IMG/VR virus record: IMGVR_UViG_3300025012_000035
Coordinates: 78,797 to 142,796 of that record
Source: a virus
Strand: one strand, 5' to 3'
DNA length: 64,000 nt
The notes beneath the pieces are model-generated. The model saw only the letters and a list, made by a program, of their open reading frames with translations. It ran no database searches and had not been told where the DNA came from. Position 1 is the stretch's first letter. Every line of letters starts with the position of its first letter. Shown here piece by piece: positions 16,202-24,682 of this stretch. The position numbers and the translations under genes were made by a program.

Positions 16202-17527
16202 TTGTTAAAAGAAAAACAGATGCAATTGAAGGATAAGATTAATAAGGTAATTGAGGAATTTGGACATATGAGTGACATTAAAAAAAGCATTGGAAATGAA
16301 TTTTTATCTAGAAATTTACCTATTCATAGACCAATAGCCGTAATTACTACACCTAATTATCTAAATACTCTTTCTGATTCTGACGAAGATATTAGATTTT
16401 TATTTATTTTCTCTGTTGCATTAAACAATGCTTTAAAGGGAAAAGAAATAGATGTTACACTAGATGTTCAAGAGTATTTTACACAATTAGAGTATAGACA
16501 ATGGATAGGTTATAAAGAAGAAGATGAACCAGAAATAGAGTATACTGTTGTCTTTGAGAATGTCCAACAAATTAGCGAGAGAATGTGGCAAACTACTATG
16601 ACTTCTCAAAGATTTGTTGAATTGGACAAAAACAATAGATTAATTTACAATTTTTTAAACCAACGCAGTCCTGTCATTACAGTACATGGAATAAAAATGG
16701 ATATTGATAAAAAAAGTCCAATAGATATAAGTAAAAGAATGTTAGAAGGTAAACAATATCCAGATCCTATAAAATTTAATGTTTTAAGAAATTTTGAAGA
16801 AGAAGAGATAATTTATGATGCTAAAAATAGAAGGTTGACTATTAAAGGGATAATAAACTTATCAGATGGACAACACAGGAAAATTGCCACTATTCTTACG
16901 TTAGAAAAAGAACCTGAATTCATTTATACTTGGCCATTATTAATAACTCATTATACGGAAGATGAGGCAGCAGAATTTATACGTCAAATAAACTTGCAAA
17001 GAAAATTTAAAACAGAGCAAGCAAAAGGAATGGATGCAAATAAGAAAGAAAATGTTATTGTTGATTTTATTATGAATGATAAATTTAGTAGATTCAGCAA
17101 AGTTATAAAATTACAGAAAGATGAAATAATCAAACTTAAAAAAGGTGGACTAGTAACAAAAAACATAATTGCGGATACAATAATGGATAACTATAAATTA
17201 GATGAGGCAATAGATATAAAAGAACTTGGAGTATGGATAATAGATTTTATGGATTATTTAATGAGTTTGTATAAGAATGAATTCATCTTAGATCCTTATT
17301 CTATTCAAGACGTATCTGTAATAAATCATATGAATATATTTTATGGGTATATTGCATTGTCTACTGAATTACAAGGGAATTCTGATTGGAAGCAATTACT
17401 TGAAAATAAAATGAAGTCTATTGATTTTAACAAAGAGAATCCTTTGTGGAAAGAAATTGGAATATTTTCTAGTAAATTAAATAAATCTATTAAAAATAAA
17501 ATATATAAATATTTTAAGGAGGTGTAA
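16202..17527 (+). CDS. DGQHR-domain (DndB-like) protein, 441 aa
   Basis: TTG start ten bases after AAGGAG; TGA lies just upstream in frame. Residues about 223-232 read NLSDGQHRKIAT, the DGQHR signature, followed by AAEFIRQINLQRKFKTEQAK. DGQHR proteins have a ParB/sulfiredoxin-type fold. The best known member is DndB, a DNA-binding regulator of phosphorothioate modification genes; phage members are of unknown role. No other Dnd genes are in the window. Six bases before the next gene, so probably cotranscribed with it. Confidence 0.75.
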   Translation: MLKEKQMQLKDKINKVIEEFGHMSDIKKSIGNEFLSRNLPIHRPIAVITTPNYLNTLSDSDEDIRFLFIFSVALNNALKGKEIDVTLDVQEYFTQLEYRQWIGYKEEDEPEIEYTVVFENVQQISERMWQTTMTSQRFVELDKNNRLIYNFLNQRSPVITVHGIKMDIDKKSPIDISKRMLEGKQYPDPIKFNVLRNFEEEEIIYDAKNRRLTIKGIINLSDGQHRKIATILTLEKEPEFIYTWPLLITHYTEDEAAEFIRQINLQRKFKTEQAKGMDANKKENVIVDFIMNDKFSRFSKVIKLQKDEIIKLKKGGLVTKNIIADTIMDNYKLDEAIDIKELGVWIIDFMDYLMSLYKNEFILDPYSIQDVSVINHMNIFYGYIALSTELQGNSDWKQLLENKMKSIDFNKENPLWKEIGIFSSKLNKSIKNKIYKYFKEV

Positions 17528-17533
17528 TATAAA

Positions 17534-18529
17534 ATGTGCCATTTTGAATTTAAAGTTGATCCAGAACTTAAACATGATTATTTGAATGAGAAAGTTACTG
17601 CAACAGGTGAATCTGATTCATTTATTCTTCGCTCTGTGGATGAATATGAAGTAGCAAAAGGAAAACCAATTTATAATATGCATCGTAATGAATTAAATGG
17701 AATGATTGGTTTACAATTTAATAACCCTTCTGTTGGTGCTGTTACAAAAAATGTTTCTATTATTAGGACATATATTGATTTTTGTATTAATAAAAATGTT
17801 GTCACACACAGAGAAAATAGATTAGCAACATTCACAGTAAAAGATGCTAAGAATCTTGTTAACCAACAAGTATTATTGAAAAAGTTTATTACCAGAGAGC
17901 AATTAAAGGAATATCAAAGAATTCTTTATAATGAGCAAGATAAACTAATCTTAGAATTACCGTATATAGGTGCTAGAGGTAGGACATGTGATGGTTGTAC
18001 TTCCGAAGAGATTATTAACCTTAGAATGAGTGATGTAGAAGAAGAAAATAGTATGATTACCTTAACTCAGAATGATAGAAAAACTAGAGAATTAGAGGTA
18101 GAAACATCTACTATTGAATTAATTAAAGATGCATATAATCAAAAAATTTATGTTGAAAACAATGGGGAAATGAGTAATAATTTAAGGTTATCTAAACCAA
18201 GAGAGATTACTATAAATAGAGTAGAAGATTATGTTTTATGTGTCCCTAGTTTGAAAAAGTTTCAAAAGTTTACTTCTAATTTGATAACTTCTAGAATGAG
18301 TAGGATGCAGAAATACCTTGATAATCCATATTTGACAGTTTCAGGAATTTATATGTCAGGGATGGTTCAATTAGCAATAGATATTTACAAAGAAAAAGGT
18401 GAAGTAGATAAAGATGATTATATAGATATTTGTTTTAGATTTAACTATGGTGGAGATATACCTGAAAAGTATTGGCATATATTGAAAGCACAATTTGAAC
18501 AATACAAAAATCTTTTGGAGATAAAATAA
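17534..18529 (+). CDS. Degenerate tyrosine-recombinase-like protein, 331 aa
   Basis: ATG after AAGGAGG inside the end of the previous gene. The N-terminal half resembles a core-binding domain (NPSVGAVTKNVSIIRTYIDFCI). Residues about 140-185 read LILELPYIGARGRTCDGCTSEEIINLRMSDV, the area of the first catalytic Arg. The later HxxR box is not recognisable, and YGGDIPEKYWHI sits where the nucleophile Tyr would be. It may bind DNA without recombining, or be a divergent integrase. A terminator follows. Confidence 0.5.
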   Translation: MCHFEFKVDPELKHDYLNEKVTATGESDSFILRSVDEYEVAKGKPIYNMHRNELNGMIGLQFNNPSVGAVTKNVSIIRTYIDFCINKNVVTHRENRLATFTVKDAKNLVNQQVLLKKFITREQLKEYQRILYNEQDKLILELPYIGARGRTCDGCTSEEIINLRMSDVEEENSMITLTQNDRKTRELEVETSTIELIKDAYNQKIYVENNGEMSNNLRLSKPREITINRVEDYVLCVPSLKKFQKFTSNLITSRMSRMQKYLDNPYLTVSGIYMSGMVQLAIDIYKEKGEVDKDDYIDICFRFNYGGDIPEKYWHILKAQFEQYKNLLEIK

Positions 18530-18534
18530 TATAG

Positions 18535-18574
18535 AAACACTCATGTCACAATTATGGGTGTTTTTCTTTTTTAT
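18535..18574 (+). terminator. Rho-independent terminator
   Basis: AACACTCAT (18536-18544) pairs with ATGGGTGTT (18554-18562), one G-U, followed by TTTTTCTTTTTT. Ends the DGQHR/recombinase transcript. Confidence 0.85.
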
Positions 18575-18651
18575 TTCGACAGATTGTGAATATAATTATT
18601 AATATTTGCACACACTATATTTAATTTATATATAGAAGGGTGGTGCTATAA

Positions 18652-18891
18652 ATGAAATTTAAGAAAATATTAAAAAGAAAAGTGTATCCAACTTGGGTTA
18701 GTACAACGAGAATAAAAGGATATAAAGTATATGTTTTTTACATGCCTAATATGGGATATTACCATTTTCAAATAGATTTTGATAGTAATATTATATACAT
18801 ATCGTTAAATAATAATGTTAAGTTTGATAATTTTGAAGAGTGTTGCATATCTGCTGAAAAGTGGATTAAAAATATATGTTACTATAAATAA
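18652..18891 (+). CDS. Hypothetical protein, 79 aa
   Basis: ATG after GAAGGGTGG. Basic N-terminus (FKKILKRKVYP) and beta-like aromatic pattern (YKVYVFYMPNMGYYHFQIDF). No family recognised. Flanked by AT-rich non-coding stretches (18575-18651, 18892-19052) in which I see only a weak TCGACA/TAATAT promoter. Confidence 0.5.
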   Translation: MKFKKILKRKVYPTWVSTTRIKGYKVYVFYMPNMGYYHFQIDFDSNIIYISLNNNVKFDNFEECCISAEKWIKNICYYK

Positions 18892-19052
18892 ATACGATAT
18901 AGATGTTATTTTTGTGTCGCAATTTTATAAATAATTTATAATTATTTATAATTAAATAAAAAATAATGTTAATAATTACCACAAATAAATTGTAATTATT
19001 CTTTATCAAACCACATATAAATTATAAATATAAAAATTAAGGAGGAATTAAA

Positions 19053-19331
19053 ATGGTAGGTATTATATTTACACTTAAAATGGGGAAAGATTCTGCATAT
19101 GAATTAGCGAATATATTAAAATCTATTGATAATGAAGTTGTTTATAGTATTAGTAAATGTATTGAGAAAATAGCTGAAAATTGTGAAAGTAATGACGATG
19201 TAAGTGAGTTTAAAATTATGGTCAATAAGACTGGTGAATTTGAGGAAGAAGACACTACTTGTCCTGAGTGTGGTGAAGAAATGGAGAAAATTTATAAATG
19301 TTTTGAGTGCGGGTATTCTTATGATAAATAG
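19053..19331 (+). CDS. Hypothetical protein with C-terminal zinc ribbon, 92 aa
   Basis: ATG after AAGGAGG. The C-terminus has TCPECGEEMEKIYKCFECGYSYDK, a CxxC-x10-CxxC ribbon of the rubredoxin-like kind. The N-terminal 60 residues are helical. A terminator follows directly. Confidence 0.65.
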   Translation: MVGIIFTLKMGKDSAYELANILKSIDNEVVYSISKCIEKIAENCESNDDVSEFKIMVNKTGEFEEEDTTCPECGEEMEKIYKCFECGYSYDK

Positions 19332-19354
19332 ATTTTGCTGAATAGATTTTAATA

Positions 19355-19386
19355 AAATAAAGGGTGAAATTTGCCCTTTATTTTTA
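19355..19386 (+). terminator. Rho-independent terminator
   Basis: AAATAAAGGG (19355-19364) pairs with CCCTTTATTT (19374-19383) around a nine-base loop, with the T-run inside and after the right arm. Confidence 0.85.
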
Positions 19387-19429
19387 TAATTTATATTTAG
19401 ATTTATTTGAAATATTATTCAAAAAACAG

Positions 19430-19459
19430 TTGACAATTATATTTACATTATGTTAGAAT
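19430..19459 (+). promoter_or_regulatory. Sigma-70-type promoter
   Basis: TTGACA at 19430-19435, 18-base spacer, TAGAAT at 19454-19459. Starts the transcript for the small genes from 19495. Confidence 0.7.
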
Positions 19460-19494
19460 AGGGATAGATTAAATACATAAAAGGAGTAGATGAA

Positions 19495-19647
19495 ATGAGT
19501 AGTGTGCATGAACAACCAGAAATGATGACACCACCTGAAGGACAATGTTGGAGAATACCTATTTTGATGAATAATCAGTGCAAAGAAAAATGTAAGTATT
19601 TTATTAATTGTACTCATAAGAAAAAAGGAAACTACAAGAAAAGTTAA
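19495..19647 (+). CDS. Small Cys-containing protein, 50 aa
   Basis: ATG after AAAGGAG. QCWRIPILMNNQCKEKCKYFINCTHKKK holds five cysteines and a basic tail, like a small metal-binding peptide. First gene after a strong promoter. Function unknown. Confidence 0.5.
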   Translation: MSSVHEQPEMMTPPEGQCWRIPILMNNQCKEKCKYFINCTHKKKGNYKKS

Positions 19648-19717
19648 GTAGATAGAATTGTTTCATGTGTGATATAATTAATACTATAAATAATTTAAAT
19701 TTAAGGAGATTGATAAT

Positions 19718-19966
19718 ATGGTTAAAAATTTATCTTCACTTGCAAAAAGAATTCAGAATTTAACCGAGGAAGAAATTAAGAAAGCATTTGATGAGATTAT
19801 GGATTATAATAGAAAATGTACACTTCCTATGGATACGTTAGTAAGAAATATTAGAGATGAATATGCGAAAGAACTTAATAATGACACTTGGGATCTGCCA
19901 TGTTTATTCACTGCCAATGAAATAACTTTTGAGATTGCAAAAAGATATTATGGTATTAAAGAATAG
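19718..19966 (+). CDS. Hypothetical helical protein, 82 aa
   Basis: ATG after AAGGAG. Charged helices (LAKRIQNLTEEEIKKAFDEIMDYN). Ends ten bases before the helix-turn-helix gene. No family recognised. Confidence 0.55.
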   Translation: MVKNLSSLAKRIQNLTEEEIKKAFDEIMDYNRKCTLPMDTLVRNIRDEYAKELNNDTWDLPCLFTANEITFEIAKRYYGIKE

Positions 19967-19975
19967 GATAATATA

Positions 19976-20578
19976 ATGAAACCAGTAAACATAAAATTAA
20001 TCATAGAAGTGTGCAAACATATTGTACAGTATAATCTCTCTTATAGGAAAACAGCAATTATATTCAGAATTGATCCAATGACGATTTGTAATTATACAAA
20101 GGAAATTGAGAATATCGATCCTGAGTTATATGAAAAAGTTAAAATATGTTTAGAAGAAAGAAGGAAAAAATCTATGCCAAATAATTTAAAAGATATTTAT
20201 GAAGAAATATGTAATTATTTTATATGTGGCAACGCATTAAGGCAAACCAGTGTTAAGTTTAATTCTAATATTTGTTCTATTCATTATTTGTTTCATAATC
20301 ATGTTAAAGTTAATGATCCTGAATTATATGTTATGATATTAGAAATGATAGAATTGAATAAACTTAAATCCGTCAGAATACGCAAAGGCAGAATAAGAAA
20401 AATGAATATTGAAGAAATATTAAATCTTTGTCAAAATATTGTTGATGATAAATTAAAGTTAAAAACTGCCAGTAAAAAGTTTGGATTAGATACAAAAACA
20501 ATAAAAGTTTATATTAGCCATATAAAAAATATAGATTCCGAATTGTATGATGAAGTATGTAAACATTTGTGGAAATAA
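19976..20578 (+). CDS. Protein with three tandem SpoIIID-like helix-turn-helix repeats, 200 aa
   Basis: ATG after the previous stop; ribosome-binding site weak (GAATAGGATAA). Three related blocks near residues 8-55, 70-115 and 143-195 share A...F.....I..Y......ID.ELY.EV. Examples are SYRKTAIIFRIDPMTICNYT and KTASKKFGLDTKTIKVYI. The pattern resembles SpoIIID-type DNA-binding domains. A triple array suggests a regulator binding extended or repeated sites. No partner domain. Confidence 0.55.
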   Translation: MKPVNIKLIIEVCKHIVQYNLSYRKTAIIFRIDPMTICNYTKEIENIDPELYEKVKICLEERRKKSMPNNLKDIYEEICNYFICGNALRQTSVKFNSNICSIHYLFHNHVKVNDPELYVMILEMIELNKLKSVRIRKGRIRKMNIEEILNLCQNIVDDKLKLKTASKKFGLDTKTIKVYISHIKNIDSELYDEVCKHLWK

Positions 20579-20731
20579 AATTTAAAATTAAATGATGAAG
20601 AAATCACTTTTGATTGTGCTTATCCATAGAATTTACAAAAAACAAAACCCTTGATTTATAATGGTTTAGAGACATCAATATTTGAATGAAATTTTTATTT
20701 TATAATGATATTTTAGGATGGTGATGAAATT
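20579..20731 (+). other. Non-coding leader with AAACCCTT-type hairpin
   Basis: No complete gene. AAACCCTTGATTTATAATGGTTT lies at 20645-20667 (weakened stem), followed by an AT-rich stretch and AGGATGGTG before the ATG at 20732. One of a dispersed leader family also seen near 8580, 35600, 47782 and 58964. Confidence 0.4.
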
Positions 20732-20982
20732 ATGTGGTTTGTTTGGACTATGAATAATACCATTGGATGTTATAATACATTAAAAGATGCGTTATCATTA
20801 AATAATTTACAAGAGCAAATAAAATAACTAAACAAGGGATAAGAGAATATGTAAGAATAGATTTTGATTATATAAACAAAGAAAAAATTGAATATACTAT
20901 ATTTATTGCAGATGAAAAATTGCTTGAAGAAATAGAACCATTATTATTGAGAGATTTAAAGAAAGAATTAAAAGAAAAATAG
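20732..20982 (+). pseudogene. Hypothetical gene with -1 frameshift, about 83 aa combined
   Basis: ATG at 20732 reads MWFVWTMNNTIGCYNTLKDA... to TAA near 20825. The -1 frame continues KITKQGIREYVRIDFDYINKE to TAG at 20980. The junction GCAAATAAAATAACT allows a Lys-AAA slip just before the stop. Either a one-base deletion or a possible programmed -1 frameshift. Confidence 0.45.
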
Positions 20983-21004
20983 AAAAGGAGTTGAAGTATT
21001 ATTA

Positions 21005-21238
21005 ATGAACATTAAAGAATTTGCAAAGCAGAGAAATTGGAATGATACATTATTAAATAATTTAATTTCAATTTCTGAGAATATGAAAGCAAATGATATT
21101 GCTAGTGTTGAATTAAATTATGGACAGATTAAAACTATTATTAAAGGTATGATTTTAGAAAATATTAATGTTGATTTATGTGAGAGTAACATTTTAGATG
21201 GGATAGAATTAAGAAGGCAAGCAAGAAAAAGAGAATAA
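21005..21238 (+). CDS. Hypothetical protein, 77 aa
   Basis: ATG after AAAAGGAG. Opens NIKEFAKQRNWNDTLLNNLISI, helical, ends with a basic tail (RRQARKRE). No family recognised. Confidence 0.5.
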   Translation: MNIKEFAKQRNWNDTLLNNLISISENMKANDIASVELNYGQIKTIIKGMILENINVDLCESNILDGIELRRQARKRE

Positions 21239-21299
21239 TAGTTAAAAATTACAAAACTTATATTTTGTCATAATATTTTAAAAAAAGGAGAAATTTAAT

Positions 21300-21503
21300 A
21301 TGTCAAAACAAACTGATAGGGATACAAGATTAGTTGGTCTTGCTATTGAACAACAATTAAAAGAAAGAAATGAAATTTTAGAAGTATTAAAGGAATTATA
21401 TTATTGTTCGTCTGATCCTTGGACTAATGAACAAGCAATAAGAAAATTAAATGCTAAATATAGTGCAGAAGAATTGCTTAAGAAATATAAAATGATAGAA
21501 TAA
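21300..21503 (+). CDS. Hypothetical protein, 67 aa
   Basis: ATG after AAAAAGGAG. Helical and charged; ends SAEELLKKYKMIE. No motif recognised. Confidence 0.5.
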   Translation: MSKQTDRDTRLVGLAIEQQLKERNEILEVLKELYYCSSDPWTNEQAIRKLNAKYSAEELLKKYKMIE

Positions 21504-21519
21504 AAAGGAGAAAACACAA

Positions 21520-21840
21520 ATGAAAATAAAATTTAATCAACATAAAGGTAAAAGGATAAAAAGTGGTCATGTAAAATACCACAAAAAGAAAATACCATTT
21601 TACTTATATGCAATATGTGGTGACTTTGATTATTGGTGGTCTAAAGAAGATAATAAATGGGTATTTGTAGATGAAGATGGTTTTGATATGAGTAAACCTT
21701 ATTCAAGTAGTAGTTGTGAAATACGTTCCATTAAATCATTTAGACGTAGATTAAAGCAATGGTTTAAATATATGCCAAAAGAAACGGAGTTTGAATTAGT
21801 GTCAAGTTTTAATAGATGTGATGTATTTGGTGCTATTTAA
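21520..21840 (+). CDS. Basic, aromatic-rich hypothetical protein, 106 aa
   Basis: ATG after AAAAGGAG. N-terminus very basic (HKGKRIKSGHVKYHKKK), centre aromatic (YLYAICGDFDYWWSKEDNKW), then a basic helix (FRRRLKQWF). Possibly nucleic-acid binding; family unknown. Confidence 0.5.
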   Translation: MKIKFNQHKGKRIKSGHVKYHKKKIPFYLYAICGDFDYWWSKEDNKWVFVDEDGFDMSKPYSSSSCEIRSIKSFRRRLKQWFKYMPKETEFELVSSFNRCDVFGAI

Positions 21841-21868
21841 TTATTAAATATAAAGGAGATTGATAAAC

Positions 21869-22177
21869 ATGTTAAAAATCTTTTACTCTAAAAATGGTAT
21901 TGCATATCCTGATTATAAATGTGAACAATTTGTTCAAGACACCTATGATATTATGATTAATAAAAATACTAATGGAATCATAAAAACTAGCACATTTTTA
22001 ATTGTTGAGGCAGCAAGAGTATTAATTTGTGAAGGAAAATTAGATTTTAATTTAGTAGAATTCTATCTTGAAAATGAATTTGTTGACAAAGCAGATAAAG
22101 ATGGTAGATTTAGAAATTGGCCTAAAGGATTTTGTGATTACCATGATGATTTCTTAGATAGATTGTTAAATTTATAA
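21869..22177 (+). CDS. Hypothetical protein, paralogue of the gene at 22510, 102 aa
   Basis: ATG 21869 is about nine bases from AAAGGAG. MLKIFYSKNGIAYPDYKCE at the start and WPKGFCDYHDDFLDRLL at the end match the same positions of the protein at 22510 (MLTMVYSEQGNSYSDF, HPQGFMDWEKKFLREI). The pair is separated by one membrane protein gene, so duplication is likely. Function unknown. Confidence 0.55.
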   Translation: MLKIFYSKNGIAYPDYKCEQFVQDTYDIMINKNTNGIIKTSTFLIVEAARVLICEGKLDFNLVEFYLENEFVDKADKDGRFRNWPKGFCDYHDDFLDRLLNL

Positions 22178-22192
22178 AGGAGAATAATTAAT

Positions 22193-22474
22193 ATGATAGA
22201 TTATGATACTTTAACAATTATATTATTTATACTATTTGTCATTATATATTTAAATAAAAAATTTAATAAATATTCTGGATTATTATTATCATCTAGTATA
22301 GGGGTAGGTTTGGGTCATGGATTATTAAAAGCAGATTTTACTATTATGAGTTATTCTATTGATATTATACTATCAATTATGATGTTAATAATATTTTGTT
22401 TTATGAATAATGATGATACTGTAAATTTGCTTAAACATAGTATGTCTAAAATTAAATTTAGAAAAAATAAATAA
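22193..22474 (+). CDS. Small membrane protein, 93 aa
   Basis: ATG after AAAGGAG. Three hydrophobic segments (about 6-21, 29-47, 55-73) and a basic tail (KIKFRKNK). It could be holin-like in size and topology, but context with paralogous soluble genes gives no lysis signal. Function unknown. Confidence 0.5.
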   Translation: MIDYDTLTIILFILFVIIYLNKKFNKYSGLLLSSSIGVGLGHGLLKADFTIMSYSIDIILSIMMLIIFCFMNNDDTVNLLKHSMSKIKFRKNK

Positions 22475-22509
22475 TTAAGTATAAATTAGATTAAAGGAGA
22501 TTATTTAAT

Positions 22510-22833
22510 ATGTTAACAATGGTCTATTCAGAGCAAGGTAATTCATACTCAGATTTTAATTTACTTGAAAACGCACAATTAATTATAGATGCATATCAAA
22601 AATCAGATAATAATTTAATTATTTTGACATCTACAGAGAACATTATTCTAGCATTGCGTGTTCTAGTGTCAAGAAGTAAACTACATTATAATGAGTTATG
22701 TATTGTATTCAATGAACACACTATAACATTAAATGAGTATTGCGAATTAACAAAACATCCACAAGGATTCATGGATTGGGAGAAAAAGTTTTTAAGGGAA
22801 ATTATAAGTAAAAGGATAGGCAAAGAAGTATAA
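22510..22833 (+). CDS. Hypothetical protein, paralogue of the gene at 21869, 107 aa
   Basis: ATG after AAAGGAG. Shares the ML..YS..G..Y.D opening, a TST...I..A.RVL centre and the P.GF.D....FL closing motif with its neighbour. Function unknown. Confidence 0.55.
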   Translation: MLTMVYSEQGNSYSDFNLLENAQLIIDAYQKSDNNLIILTSTENIILALRVLVSRSKLHYNELCIVFNEHTITLNEYCELTKHPQGFMDWEKKFLREIISKRIGKEV

Positions 22834-22855
22834 ATAAATTATAGGAGGAATACAC

Positions 22856-23035
22856 ATGTTAAAATGGTATCCTGTGAAAGTTTATTTTCCTACTGATAGT
22901 ATATGTCTTGCCTTCACTCACGAAGATGAAATAAAAGGTGAATCTAAAGAAGATGCATTAAGAAATGCTTATATTAATTGGAAAGATGCAGAGAAAATTG
23001 AATTGTTGGATGATAAAAAGAAAGGAGATATTTAA
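22856..23035 (+). CDS. Hypothetical protein, 59 aa
   Basis: ATG after TAGGAGG. KVYFPTDSICLAFTHEDEIKGESKEDALRNAYINW suggests a strand-strand-helix fold. Its 3' end contains the ribosome-binding site of the next gene. No family recognised. Confidence 0.5.
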   Translation: MLKWYPVKVYFPTDSICLAFTHEDEIKGESKEDALRNAYINWKDAEKIELLDDKKKGDI

Positions 23036-23037
23036 AT

Positions 23038-23325
23038 ATGAAATGGAAAGATTTATCAATAACCTCTAAATGTATTCTTGAACAATGTTGGAATGCGTAT
23101 ACAGATAAACCGCAAGAATTTGCAATGATGATAGATGAAAATTTTAAAAGTGTAGACGATATTTATTATTTTTCAGAAGAAGTATATAATGAAATAGTTA
23201 AGTATCATAATGAAAAAGAGCAAGAAGGTATGGTAGTTGCTAATTGGAATTACAAAAGAGAAGGCAACAATGTAACTTTTAAAGGTGAACAAATGTATAA
23301 TTTAGAAACAGGAAAGAAGTATTAG
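23038..23325 (+). CDS. Hypothetical protein, 95 aa
   Basis: ATG after AAAGGAG. Acidic helical part followed by a short beta-like ending (NWNYKREGNNVTFKGEQ). No family recognised. Confidence 0.55.
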   Translation: MKWKDLSITSKCILEQCWNAYTDKPQEFAMMIDENFKSVDDIYYFSEEVYNEIVKYHNEKEQEGMVVANWNYKREGNNVTFKGEQMYNLETGKKY

Positions 23326-23344
23326 TTAAAAAGGAGAATAAAAT

Positions 23345-23524
23345 ATGTATGACAATAAATTAAGACCACATAATAGTAATATAAAATTAACATACACTAT
23401 AAAGGAAGACCCTGAACAAAGCAAGAAAATTGCACACTTTGATAACTATGAAAACTTTGGGGAATGGATATGTAGACAATTTAGCAAGATTAATATAGTA
23501 TATATTACTGATAAGGAGTATTGA
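23345..23524 (+). CDS. Hypothetical protein, 59 aa
   Basis: ATG after AAAAGGAG. Strand-like IKLTYTIKEDPEQSKKIAHFDNYENFGEWI. Stop follows AAGGAG used by the next gene. No family recognised. Confidence 0.5.
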   Translation: MYDNKLRPHNSNIKLTYTIKEDPEQSKKIAHFDNYENFGEWICRQFSKINIVYITDKEY

Positions 23525-23529
23525 TAATT

Positions 23530-23796
23530 ATGAAACAAATGCCATTAACTTTAAAAACTAAATTAAGACGATTGCAAGATGTATGTATAAAAGCTAAAAT
23601 ATTAGAAAGAGAAGTAAATGAAATTATAGAAAGTTATGGAGTAGACCTTGACTGTTTATGTGCGTGTAATACAGATGATATGAGTACGGAGGCATTAACA
23701 CATATATCTTATGGAGAAGGTAATGTAGAAGATAATATTAAATCCATTGAAGAAGTATTTTTGTATTATGTTAATAAAATAAATAAGAAAATATAA
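23530..23796 (+). CDS. Hypothetical protein, 88 aa
   Basis: ATG 23530 lies 12 bases from AAGGAG; in-frame TTG 23521 is less likely. Helical N-terminus (LKTKLRRLQDVCIKAKILEREVNEI), then CLCACNTDDMS. No family recognised. Confidence 0.5.
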   Translation: MKQMPLTLKTKLRRLQDVCIKAKILEREVNEIIESYGVDLDCLCACNTDDMSTEALTHISYGEGNVEDNIKSIEEVFLYYVNKINKKI

Positions 23797-23811
23797 AGGA
23801 GTTTTAATAAT

Positions 23812-24420
23812 ATGGGAATGTTTGATACTTTTTATGGAGAAGTAAAATGTCCTTACTGCAATGAAATACATGAATTTAAAGAACAAACTAAATCCTATGA
23901 TTGCTCAATGAGTAGTTTACTTTTAGGAGATTATATCGACAAAGGTAATTCTAATTATATTTATGATTTCAATTCATATTGTGAAAATACTAATCAGAAA
24001 TTTAGAATTGGTATTGCTATTCGCAGAGGACAAATTGTAAAATATCTTGTAGAAGATGAAATCGAATCTGAAAATATTATGGACTTAGAAAATATTGAAG
24101 ATGGGATAGGCAAGAGATTACGATATGAAAAAGTTTGTAGAGAAGCAAATGGTTATCCTAAAGAAGAATTAAGTTATGAGTTAAATCCTTTAGTTGATGG
24201 TTATAAATTTATTGCGTTTGGTGTTGAATGGGAAGTTATTAAACTTTATAGACAACATGAAACATTTTTATTTAAAGATATAGAATATTTTTATGAAATT
24301 AAATCTAAAGAACATGGATTAAGAATTATGAGATTAACAAAAAGTGTATGGAATAGTATTGAAATTGTTACTTTGGAATTAGCAAATAAATATAGAGAAT
24401 TGTATTTTGATAAGGAATAA
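23812..24420 (+). CDS. Hypothetical zinc-ribbon protein, 202 aa
   Basis: ATG after AAAGGAG. Opens MGMFDTFYGEVKCPYCNEIHEFKEQTKSYDCS; the first CxxC is clear, and a Cys30-40 residues on could complete the site. The C-terminal half is mixed alpha/beta. The MGMFD opening with CPYC is common in small phage proteins of unknown role. Confidence 0.6.
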   Translation: MGMFDTFYGEVKCPYCNEIHEFKEQTKSYDCSMSSLLLGDYIDKGNSNYIYDFNSYCENTNQKFRIGIAIRRGQIVKYLVEDEIESENIMDLENIEDGIGKRLRYEKVCREANGYPKEELSYELNPLVDGYKFIAFGVEWEVIKLYRQHETFLFKDIEYFYEIKSKEHGLRIMRLTKSVWNSIEIVTLELANKYRELYFDKE

Positions 24421-24439
24421 AGGATAAGGAGAATGAATC

Positions 24440-24645
24440 ATGAACGAAAAACAAATTATTGAAAATTAGTCCATGCATTATATGTTGCAACAGAAAGAGC
24501 AGTATCAAATGGTGATAGATTATTAGAATTAGGAAAACAAGACTTTAACAGAGGATAATTTTTAGCATTGGTTAGAAATACTATTAATGATGCAGAAAAT
24601 TTTATTGAGACACCAGAGTATATTGATTTTAAGAAGTTTAGGTAG
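24440..24645 (+). pseudogene. Broken small gene
   Basis: ATG 24440 after AAGGAG reads MNEKQIIEN then TAG. A shifted frame carries LVHALYVATERAVSNGDRLLELGKQDF, meets TAA, then continues LALVRNTINDAENFIETPEY to TAG 24643-24645. At least one frameshift plus a stop or second shift. Decay or sequence error. Confidence 0.5.
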
Positions 24646-24682
24646 ATTATATAATAAAATGATTAAAAGGAGGATAAATAAT

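Noticed and set aside
17534-18529. Active phage integrase
   Set aside because: The second Arg box and nucleophile Tyr context are not recognisable and no attachment-site duplication was seen; kept as recombinase-like only.
22193-22474. Holin candidate
   Set aside because: Size and membrane helices fit, but no endolysin or structural gene is nearby and many unrelated small membrane proteins occur here; same for 35074.
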